From: Melitaea cinxia | Taxonomy: Eukaryota; Arthropoda; Insecta; Lepidoptera; Nymphalidae | Length of the DNA stretch: 64,000 nucleotides | Direction: 5' to 3' | Assembly: GCF_905220565.1 (NCBI RefSeq) | Contig: NC_059417.1 | Location: 7,958,018 to 8,022,017, forward strand | Made by a program: the position numbers and the translations under genes | Shown here: positions 45,924-57,200 of the stretch, piece after piece | Numbering within the stretch: the stretch's first letter is position 1 | How the letters are laid out: every line of letters begins with the position of its first letter | The notes under the pieces: generated by a model | Seen by the model: only the letters and a program-made list of their open reading frames with translations | Databases searched by the model: none | What the model was told of the DNA's origin: nothing

Positions 45924-46490
45924 TGTGAGGGTGGCATAACATTTGTGAAATGATATGGTATACACGTGTGGTGTGCAAGATGCGATTATTTCGTGCTAGC
46001 AACATTGGCGAGTGAATGAAATGTACAAATCGAGCATTTTTTTATCTAGTTTCAATTGTTAAATTGAATTATTATATTTTTTATTAATTTTTGAATTAGA
46101 TCTTTTTTGGTTTATTTTTATTTTATACAAAAAATTGGACTTTAAGAAAAATTGTCAGATACATAACAGTACTTAAATTTAAAGTCGTAATTGACATGTC
46201 GATGTTATAATTGTTCGAGTTTTTTTTTCTGACATTTTTTATTTAAATTTAGTTATTTGTATCAAATTTAATAAGACCATTATATAGTAATTGTATCTTT
46301 ATCATACATATCTTAAAATTTAAAGTTTTTTAAACGTGATATATATTCAAAAGAAATAAACGAAAAATGCTTTTAAAAAGTTACAAATCTGCATATATCA
46401 GTAGGATTAAAAGCTTAACTATTATCGTTCAAAATTATTTCTCATGTTTCTGATTTATTTCGAATATCAATAGTTATGTTTGAATAAACT
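45924..46490 (+). other. TMEM68 3' UTR, candidate polyadenylation signals
   Basis: AT-rich sequence after the stop. AATAAA hexamers lie at 46355-46360 and 46483-46488. Which one is used cannot be told from the sequence. Confidence 0.4.
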
Positions 46491-47430
46491 TAATTTAAAT
46501 ATTTATATCGGACAAATGTTCAATATTAGATCAAATATTTTATATAATATATACTGTAGTTGATAAAAATATAACTGTTAACTTATACTAGCATTGAAAT
46601 ATTAAGCCGTAATAGCATAAAGGTTAGGTTAGTTGTTAGTGCTAAGTCTACTGTCATAAAATGTTGTAGTTACTTTTTTAGCCACTAGCGGCGCTGGCAT
46701 CAGAATCTGTACAGCTTTAAAGAGCTATGTACATGTATTTGACTACCTATATTAAACTTAACATTATTACCAAATACAATCAAATTAAAGATTAAAAATC
46801 TATTTATCAGAGTTAAGTTTTCGTTTTTTTTTTTTTTTGTTTGTCATCGTTTTACTTGCAGTACTTTGATTGGGTACATATTTGACTACACTCTAGTACA
46901 TTTCTTAATATGTATACTATTTGACAAACATTTCAAATCAAACTTGATGAACTTGTCTACTCCGATATCTGATGAAACGCGTAAAATTTGACATAAGTAA
47001 ACCCTAATCACTTAATAGGCATTTATTAATTTAGTTTTTTAAGTAGGAACAAAGTAATGTTTTAATGAACTTTTTTCTCAAAAAATTTGCCATCACTGTG
47101 TTTCTGTTAATATATAGTTCGATGGCTTTTAATAGGACAAAGACAGCACAGATGATTTCGCCAATGTCACGTAGAATAGATACGAAACGAAAGTTGCTAC
47201 TGGGCGATGACAGTTGCACGTGCATTTAATATAGATATAAGAAATAGAAAAAAAAAAAACATTCGTTTATAATTCGTTAAACATGGTTTAAAAATATCAC
47301 ACTGCCAATTAAAATTAATTTGTCGTAATCATGGATTTTTTTATATCTTCACGTCATATTAAATAAAAAAAAGTCGTCAGTTTTAAAAGATATTTAAAAA
47401 ACGCGACCACAAAAAAAAACTGCGATACTT
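46491..47430. other. Convergent intergenic region, first part
   Basis: No gene recognised. At 47145-47180 a motif, CACAGATGATTTCGCCAATG then TCACGTAGAA, recurs at 52510-52545 and in weaker form at 37700-37735, so an unnamed repeat is present. Confidence 0.4.
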
Positions 47431-47433
47431 TTA

Positions 47434-47464
<31 letters not shown>

Positions 47465-47768
47465 CATCAGCCTTTCGCAGTCCACTACTGGACATAGGCA
47501 TCCACAAGTTCACGCCAAAAATGGCGTGAACTCATATGTTTTGCCCATAGTCACCACGCCGGGCAGGGCTTTGTCGCACCGAAGACGCTGCTGCCCGTCT
47601 TCGGCCTGTGTATTTCAAAGCCAGCAGTTGGATGGTTATCCCGCCATCGGTCGGCTTTATAAGTTCCAAGATAATAGTGGAACTGTGGTATCCCTTAGTC
47701 GCCTCTTACGACATCCACGGGAAGAGAGAGTGTGGCTATATTCTTTAATGCCGTAACCATACAGCACA
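47434..47768 (-). mobile_element. GAT-family retroelement 3' region, minus strand
   Basis: A (CAT)n run at 47438-47464 is the tail, followed by TCGCAGTCCACTACTGGACA, ATAGTCACCACGCCGGGCAG, CCGAAGACGCTGCTGCCCGT and finally TATATTCTTTAATGCCGTAA. It has the same order as 62421-62752, reversed. The 76-codon frame over it is not a gene. Confidence 0.75.
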
Positions 47769-48745
47769 CATTTTATTATAGTAGTAATTTTATAAAAAAT
47801 TGAGAGTGAGGTCGGTGATTTTACAGTCTATGGAATATTAAAAACAATTTAAAATAAGTATGGCCATTTAGATAGAAGACTTATTAGTAGTCTGTAACTA
47901 ATAACTTTTTGTTTAAGGCTTGGTTTATGGAGCTTTTCTCTTTCCTTAATACTTATTTCATATAATAACGGTGTGTCTGAAGTTCTTAATTATGCGTTTA
48001 CTTCCTTAGGTATGTAAGGTAGGTGATATTTATACCAAAATATAATATTTGCACATGTAAGTCACGCGTTGAACACTGATCTGAAACTTAGCATGTCCAA
48101 CATTTATGGAATATTTAAATCTACATATGCTCTCAAGATTGGTGAGGTTATACTACTTATTTGATTTTCTCAAAAATGTCTAATTTTTTTTTCTTAAATT
48201 TTCATTTTAATACTCACGATAATGATTATTATTTTAATACACTAGTCTGTAATATTTCTTTTGATTAAAAATGACTGTCAAGTCATAATTTAAAAGGAGA
48301 ACAATTTCTTCAATCAAATGATACAAATTAAAAGTTATGGAACAATTTTTTACTATATTTATATTACTATGTATAAATTATGATATTTTTATCAAAAATT
48401 CCTTATACAACATCTGTAACTGTTTAGTTCGTAAAAATAAGCTATAATGTTTTTCTGCACTTGCAATAAGCTGTATCTTTAATAGCCAAGTATATTGCCA
48501 TATGTCAGTGTGAGGTCGTATATGAATGTGTCAAATAAATGTAATATAGCAATATACGAGTATATATATATTGCTGTACATTTTGATACATATATATTTA
48601 TTTAGTGTTTAATAGGTGCTAGAGTTGATGTTACAATTCTGTATTCTCGGCAAACTTAATTGAAATATGTAATTTAAGGAATTATATTTTTCCCACATAG
48701 TACTGTGTTTTGTTTACCCCACTGATGTTTTTATACATAAACTAG
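47769..48745. other. Intergenic AT-rich spacer
   Basis: No recognised repeat, RNA or exon. Several TATA-rich and poly-T tracts only. Confidence 0.4.
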
Positions 48746-48749
48746 CGAC

Positions 48750-49150
48750 CCGCCCCGACTTCGCATGCGTGCAATGCTGATACTAAATATACTACAGAAT
48801 GTCTTTATTTATAGTATGAAGCTAGCTTATAGCATGGTTATTAACATAATAAAAACACTCAATTAATATGCGTCGTTAGATTACACGTTGTTACAGAATG
48901 CGTTGAAGAAATAAACATTCACTGCTCGTTCCCCGTAGGTGATAGCGTGATAATTTGTAGCCTATATATTGATTGACCCGACTTCTTAATAATATTCGTA
49001 CCAAACTTGAAGTAAATCCATGCAGTACTTTTTGAATTTATCCCGGACATACATACAGACAAACAGACAAAAATTCTAAAAGCTATTTTTTTGGTTTCGG
49101 TATCGATTTTAGATCACACCCCAAGTATTCTTTAAAAAAAATATTTAATG
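48750..49150 (-). repeat. Interspersed repeat starting ACTAGCGACCCGCCC
   Basis: The terminus is the reverse complement of GGGTCGCTAGT that ends the element at 2815-3511. Downstream, ATACATACAGACAAACAGAC and GGTTTCGGTATCGAT are found in many lepidopteran repeats. The right boundary is approximate. Confidence 0.5.
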
Positions 49151-49553
49151 TCCAGTTTTGACTTTCCTACCATTTTATTATATGTATAAATTACAAATAA
49201 AAATGTTTTTTTTTTTTTATGTTAAGAGCAAAGATAACGATTTTGTTTCGCATTCTCAAAATCATCTGGTAGCATCAACATCCTCTCTAACCTGGCATAA
49301 AAGCTTTTCTTCTGTGCTTAAGTTAGCCTACGCTTTTGTACGCCTGTTTTAGTACTATTTGCTACCTAAGCGAAAAAAAAGTAGGTACATCAGTAGTTGA
49401 TCTGATGAAGCAAATTAATATAATCGGTGCGGTCGAGTTTAAAAGAAATATGTACATGCGTTAAATATTAAATGCGTTAATTATAAAATTTAATTAATTA
49501 TTAAATTTGGCACTGTCGTCTAAATACGAGTTAATAGTAGGCACTCTCTTTTT

Positions 49554-50014
49554 GGAACGAAGTTCCTTACGGCAGGCTTGACATTTGGCTGAGCGACCGA
49601 ACTGAAAAAAATGTGATACTAAAACCGTAAGAAAAATATATAACGGAAGTGACTTAATATCAGTCAGTTATCGACTGTATAATATGACGTTTGTAAAACT
49701 AAAATATTACTAGTAAACTTTTTTTAATTATTTATGTAATTTTATACTGTAGACAAAAATAAATAAAGACTTATGTTTTCTATTTCACTTAATAGTTTGA
49801 ACTATTATTATTATTATTTTGTTTGATTTATTTAATTTTACGGTATTTGTTATTTTCTTAAATACTAAATTTCCTGAATACTTTTGTGTACTTAATTAAA
49901 AACTAATCAAATTAAAAAAAAAAAAAAAATCAAGAACTAGAAAATATATATATAATTCAACATTTTTTTTTTGCAATTGTGTTGCTTCTATACAATCCGA
50001 AGGAACTTCGTTCC
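49554..50014. mobile_element. Inverted-repeat element, 460 bp
   Basis: Ends GGAACGAAGTTCCTT (49554-49568) and AAGGAACTTCGTTCC (50000-50014) are perfect inverted copies. Each end is itself nearly palindromic. The interior is AT-rich and non-coding. It shares the ends with the element at 35156-35654. No clear target duplication is visible. Confidence 0.6.
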
Positions 50015-51149
50015 TACCTGGTGTCCCATGACACCACATAATTTTTTTAGTTATTATTTATCTAATAAGAAAAATTAAAAATCTGAGTTCGGTAATTTTT
50101 TTAAAATATATTTTCATATGTATATCGATTCGATTTCAAATCGATATACAGCGCGGCACAGCACGTCTCTAAGGAAGTTTCAAAACACAGACATAATATA
50201 AGAGGAATTCCTCTTATATGTCAAAACCGTAGGTCAGATGCGCCATAGTCGTCCAGTCGTGGCAGTGATGTCATGACTATAGAAAATAGTGTTGTGCTTT
50301 ACTACGATTTTTTTTTTGTAATGTTTGTTTTCTTCGTAGGTATATTCGTTTACTTTATGCCTTGGCGTACAGGGCACGGGAATGCGTTTGAGGCGTGGCG
50401 CTCAAAAGGTTGTTGCTTACTTTATTAGCAGGCGACCTTGTGTGTGTGTGTGTTATATATATGAAAGATAGATAAAAAAAATATTTCGCCAATGATACGT
50501 ACATCGTAATCATGTACAATGGAAAAGACACGAAGGCGATTAATCGTTGCGGTCGAGATAACAACATCAATAAAATTTTGAAGACCGTAGAAATGGTAGG
50601 TACCTTATAGTTAGTTTATAATACAAATAATTTTTTTTAAATCATGTTGTCATTTTCACCAACTGAAAAAATATATTAAGATTTTAAAAGTGCAACAGAG
50701 TAACATATTTATTGATTACATAGCGGTATCGAGAATTCATAAAGATACTAACTTATATTCAAATATATGAAATTAAGAAACCCCTGAAACAAAAAGGGTT
50801 AAATGATGCAAACGTACATAGATAATAAGTATGGGGGTCAATATTACTACTAGTAGGGCGTAGCAGGAAATATCTATCTCAAAATCTGAAATCTGAAGGA
50901 CAGCTGGAGAAGTACCTCAATATCAAAATAGTCCTGGTTCATAAATGGTGTTATGTTAAAGTAGTTAGAGTTCCGAGCGAAAGTCGGAACTGGGGTTGGA
51001 TACGGGCTTGTGATGCTCCTTAAAAAAAAAAACCTGCGGTAACCGTATATTATCAAGCAGATCGTATGCTTGTTTACCACTCTAGTGATACAAAAATGGT
51101 TTAGGTGTAAAAATAAAACAAATATTTATTTTTACTATTTTTTTTAATC
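50015..51149. other. Intergenic spacer before the MED25 3' end
   Basis: Contains a (GT)n run at 50439-50452 and a repeat-like piece at 50480-50600 that resembles 37690-37815 (GTTGCGGTCG and ATGGTAGGTA). No gene recognised. On the minus strand AATAAA at 51125-51130 lies about 20 bases past the MED25 stop and could be its polyadenylation signal. Confidence 0.4.
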
Positions 51150-51242
51150 TTATAGAAAATCGTTGTAGTTGGACACGTCATCGAATTGTTGAACTTGAGT
51201 ATTCGGCCGCACGGCCCCTCCGCCCGGTCGGTACTGCGGCTG
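51150..51242 (-). CDS. MED25 terminal exon
   Basis: Acceptor GTCTGTGTCCAG, stop TAA at 51152-51150. It encodes QPQYRPGGGAVRPNTQ and ends FDDVSNYNDFL. The acceptor reads CAGCAG, so the exon can start at 51242 or 51239, adding or omitting one Gln without a frame change. The intron before it is 6 kb. Confidence 0.8.
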   Translation of the reverse strand, partial: QPQYRPGGGAVRPNTQVQQFDDVSNYNDFL

Positions 51243-54200
51243 CTGGACACAGACGACATTTAACACACAGATAACAAAACAAATTAGATGTGTGATATTT
51301 TGACACACGACATTTTTACGAGCGCTTTTCGCGCCAATCATTAGTTTATTTTCAATATACAATTTTCAAAATCGGGTCAGTAGTTTTATACATTAAAATT
51401 ATAATTATTATTCTTGGGCAGTCAGTTGTCCATTATAATTATTAAGGAGAATATAAATTTAATATTAATTTACTACACAATGATAGTATAAATCAACCAC
51501 TGTGTTTTATACTAGTACAGTCACAGATACAAATATAAACAGATATGCAAGAACCTCATCCCATATTAAACCAAGCAAACCACACTAATTAGTAATTTCG
51601 CGCGGAATTGTAACAATGTAAAAAAACGAAGGTACTTTAAACCACACGACTGAAGTAAAACTTACGAAACGTAGTTCTCTCTCTTTCTATCTTCACTAAT
51701 TTATATCTCCCTCTCAACTTCCGTTCGCCTCGCCCGATCACACTTTTCGAAACGCTCGTCACGCATTCACCAGCTTACTTCCCAAGTCAAGTGTGCGCGT
51801 AAAGAAGTTTTACTTCAAAAAGCGATGAACATAATTATTTGCGGCATCTATTAAGATTTACATCTGTGAATATAATTAGTATAGTATTGAGTTTAAACAA
51901 TAAAACATTTAACCAGCCTTATTAATAAATTGTTATTTACAAAGTAAAATATGTGATAATGGTAAATGATTATCATGCAAAGCGGGAGTCAATATTATGA
52001 TTTTTGAATGCACTATGGACAGTGGTTTTCTATACTAAGTTTTAATATCAAGCAGACAGCTTTTATATTTAATATTTACAGTTTACGAAAGTGGAATCTG
52101 AGATAATTGCGAAAATTTTAGATGGCAACAATGACCGACATTTGATTTAAGATTTGACATTTGAGTAAAACGGTAAGTTTTAATTAAGATCTGTTTAATT
52201 TCTTCGTTAAGTTGAAGTTTTAAATAGCAAACAATACGTTTATTTTGTTTTTTTTTTTTCAGTTATATATTATTCAAGTTATTTAGCTTGAATAAAATAA
52301 ACATAAATATAATGTTGAAATATTTTAAAAGTAGTGTCAAATGTTTTGCACACGAGTCGTGTGACGGATTTTTTTTTGTCTCGCGATTTTCACATTCATC
52401 TTTCGTGTTTCAGATTATAAATATAACTTTGCATAAAGCCGGTTTGACAAGCAAATTAATATTCCTTCTTCTTCTTCAGGGTTTAAGGGTTTTTATAGTG
52501 CCAAATGAGCACAGATGATTTCGCCAATGTCACGTAGAAGCAAATATTAAATATAGTCATCACAAAATAATAGGTCCGTTTTGACATTTGTCATTGGGAT
52601 GTAAATAGTGAACTATCATACGACTCAGTATTTGATACTCACGATAAATCAATTTAAGTTTGTATGAGTATTTGATCGATTTGATTATGTAATGTAAAGT
52701 GCATTGGATTAAAATTCTGATTAGAAAATTTAACTTAAACTTTAATACTGTAGGTAAATTGAAATCGGACGAAAGATCAATTTTTCTTTAATCTTATTTT
52801 TTTATGTTATTTTCTGATGTTTACGCTAATTTCACTATTAGGTGCTGGACATGGGGACATGGTCCTCCCGTGACCGCGGTTGCTGTAGAGTATCCGAAAC
52901 GTCGGACATGTAAAAAATCTAATAAACCGCGATAAAATCGGAAAAAGTTGTTTTATTAATTTTTTTAATTACGATGGCATTCACTCAATCATAAAAAAAT
53001 CAAGAAAAAACGAAAGTGATTGAATTTTCATTTAGTGATTTTCATCGGATGATGAGCCAAAATCGTCGTTGAGTTATCGTCACCTGTATATATAATTATT
53101 TCATTTTCAATTATATTATCAATTTTGACGTCTCGGTCGTAATCTTCCTTTATTATTTGTTGAGTTTTTTATGCGTATATATGAGAAGTTGCATACTTTA
53201 TAGCAACACAATCTATCAGATATCCAGTAAAACTACTTCGGTGAATATCGCTCAAATGGTGTTACATGGCCACATCTACTATAACGTAGTAATCTGCGTT
53301 ATACACTAGAGTAGCAGTTTATTCTTTATAAATAATTTTGATGATTCTTATTTTAATCGAAACCTGTCTCTCACTCTTATGTCAGTCTTATGGTCCCATT
53401 CAAATTTAATCGAGATCTGACGACTACTTTTTGAGTAATCTTTGATAACGCGTATTTAGTTGACTATTTTTTCGTCTACGTACGTTGTGTTACTTGTCGA
53501 TGTAATTGAAGTCGTTTTTTTTTTCGTTTGTGAGTAAACACAATTATTTTCAGTAGAGATCACTACACAATATTTTGTTTCTATTAAAAGCGAATTATGC
53601 TGGTAAAATTCAGTAATTAGTTAGTTACAACACTAGTATTTAAAAAAAAGAGAACGTAACTGTTTTGACACGTGTCAAATGGAAATGCATGTTAAAGTAA
53701 GCGCGAAAGAATAGTCTTAATATATTCTATCATATTAATTAACGTCCCAAAACAACGTATATATTTTTTTTAAATACTTTTTTGATTAATAATTCTTTTG
53801 TTTTTTACAGTTTCATACCAAGTTACGTTCTAGGGTATTTGTCAAATTTCAAAACGAGCCTATTATTTTGTGATGACTATAGTAGTATTTACTACAAATA
53901 CTAAAACTATAAACACCAGCATAACAAGAATATATAAGATTAGATTGACAATTTTAAAAATAAATCATTACCCTTTTTATCAAAGAATAAGCTTGTCACA
54001 CCAGTCTTAAGACAAATGTCAGACAATCTCAGAATGCAGATATAAAAAATAACGTAATATAATATCATTGACGTAACTAAAAAATTAATTAATCATCCTA
54101 TCTATATTCTGAAATAGTCTAATAGAGAATGTTAGTAAAAGAAGCTTTACTTAGCGCGTGTTCACATGTGCGGTCGAGCGCCGCGTGCTGCCTGCTGTTG

Positions 54201-57200
54201 CTAGAATACACATGGAGCGTCACGTCATGAGGCGCGTCATACGCCACCAACACGTAACGAGACACAATGACGTCACGAGCAGCTCAGTGACGTCACGGGA
54301 TTCATTGACAAGTGACAAACGACAACAGTGTTGTGACAAACAGTGTTGTGACGTCACAAATATGTAGCGTTAGCGAGGGTCATGTCAGACCTATTCTGTC
54401 ATGCTTGGGTAAAGGTAGTAACTGTGTTTTGCCACATTTGCAGATTTTTGATGCCATTACATTCTTTTCATTATTACAATTATAAAATAATGGAGCCTAT
54501 TTTATTACACGTATAATAATATTATAATACCGTATATTTAATTCAAACAATTCCAAAACATTAAACTTAGTGGCCTTGCCCTTAACCCCAGCACGGCAGT
54601 ATGTGTCTGATGTCATTGAACACCCCGAGGAACTCTAATTAGCCACTAATGTGCACTTCTAAAGAGTACCATGATGCTCCTCATTATATTATGGTACTTG
54701 ATTTAAATTTTAGGTTATCTACATAGTATTATCACAGCCAAAAGCCTCTCATCGGTCTAAAGCTTTTAAAGAAAGAAAGAAAGAAGAAAGTTGGTCTAGC
54801 CCTTGTACCTTAAATAATTTTGGTGCTAAATATACTTATTACTATAATCATTTAACTGAAAAATAAATATTCTAAAAGTAAAGTACAACTAAAAATAAAT
54901 GTTAACAATTGACATAACCTATGTTTCATTTTACTAATGTAAATTATGTGCAATTCCTACTTACATGCATACTTTACGTTATTTTTTTAGATCGTTAAGC
55001 AATGAAACGCAGCTTGCGTTTCATTGCTTATATTGCTTGTATTGCTGTTTTTATAGTTTTCTCTGCACCGCGCACCTAGCACTACATCTACACTCTACTC
55101 TTAAACTTAAAATGACTATGTGAAATAATACTTTAGACCAGTGGTCGTCACAATTTTTCTGCCAAGGACCACATAGAGCTATATAGAAGGCGGTATGGAG
55201 TTCGCCAGGTTGGCTAGTAAAAAAAGTGAAAGCGTAAAATTGAACATACGCTGCCGTTATCGTTATATGTATATGTATTTAGAAGAATTTAGATAAAATA
55301 AATATTATGGAGTCTCATAAATATTTATAAATGCTTGGCACATTTTACCAGTTTCAGATACTCTTGTGTTTCTCTCAAATCGGTTTAGACAGTTGACTAG
55401 TTAAATTATTCGTTTAGCTGCGGGCCGCAAACAGGCGGCGAGTCGCAAGCGGCCCGCGGTCTGCAATTGACTACCAAGGCTTTCGACTGTGGTATTACTA
55501 TATCATTGTGCAACTTGATATTTACGGACGTGCTTCATTTGCAGGTTTATAATTGACAAAAAATAATTGTATTGAAATTAAATATTTAACTATAGTGTAA
55601 CTAAGTATCGTAATCTGCGATTGGTTTTTAGAGCTAGATTTGAGTGAGAAATTGTTTAATTAAAAGTAGCAAAAATATCTTATGGGAAGATTCATTAATT
55701 ACATGACAAAAATCTACCATTTAGGGAAATCTTCTTCAATCATATTACCATGTTTATATTTTACTAATTTAAATGAACTTGCTGTAGCATCTCGTAACGC
55801 TCATAAAAATATGGAAAAAAGCAGACCAAATTCTCATAGATCTATAGCCCCCTATAACGGCATGAGAGTTGGTCTCTATTTTTTCCATAAGGAAGATTGT
55901 CTTATGTTATGTTGTTAACACAACTACCATATACTTAGCTATAATTATTCAAGATTTGGTCCATAAAATCTTATCAAATCTCACCTGTAAATTTTAAGTA
56001 ATATATAGAAATTGCAAAAGAAATTCTCACATAATTAATGAATCTACCCTCATCAGCGATAAGTTATCACAGAAAGGCGATTCGTACATGAATCATAAAA
56101 CTTTGAAATAATTAATATTTTTAAATTAACTACGCAAAATCTTTGCGCTCATTCCTATATTTGAACAACGATTCATTTTTCATGATCTTATCCGAATTTC
56201 AAAATTCCAAAATTACTTTATTCTAGTAGGTTTCAAAAGCACTTTTTAATCGTTATTTTATAAATGAAAATTATATTTCTTTTAAAGAATTTATTATGTT
56301 AAATTAAAGCTACCACTTATTCAGAGTGTAGATGCTGTAGAGAAAAATCGGCAAGAAGTTCTGTATTTCAATTTAAATTTCAACTGTTTTATCCAACGAT
56401 TCATGTACGTTTCACCAAAAGAATCAAATAAATTTTAGGCACATTAGGTGCAATTCATCTAAAGATCTAACAATATAACAGGCTAAGAGCTACACCTTAT
56501 CAACGCCTCATTCCAGTATTTGAGAAACGACTCGTTTAGTTCACAAACTGTTAAATATGTCATGTTCAAAATTTGTCTGTTCATCTGTAAAACGAATCGT
56601 TTCAACATGGAAACCTGTCTCTTTTGGTAGATTGTATTGTAGCTTCAAGCCTTTTCTTTTATTACGAACGATATAAAGTGCAGAGATTATATTGTAGCGT
56701 TATTGTGCTCATTAATTGTTAATTATTTACTTGATTTTTTTACTAACAAACATTAGATAGCATTAATGGTATACTGTATCTTGCCAGGGTTTGTGAATTT
56801 AAGCGTATCTACAAAATATTCATATTTTACCTTTAATGTAGATAATTGAAATAAGATTAAATCATTATTATCAAGTTGAGACATGTCTTTTTGCACTAGC
56901 CCTGATTATATAAATTGATATGTGTCTTGGTTAGGGCTGCCACCACTCAGAATTGTGGTTCACAAAGTCCCACATTGATGAATTGTCTGAAAATATGCAA
57001 AATTTTGGTCAAAAAAAAAATGAAAAGTCCACAATTAAATAAAAACAATATTAGAATCACTAATAAAAACATTATTTCTAAAAAGTGATCACCAGAGAAA
57101 ACTCAAAGTCATCCTAATATCCTGAGTTTTAAGTTTGTCCGACTAATGTGGTGGCAGCCCCATCTCAAGGAAAATTGAAACTCTAGTGTATATTGTGTGT

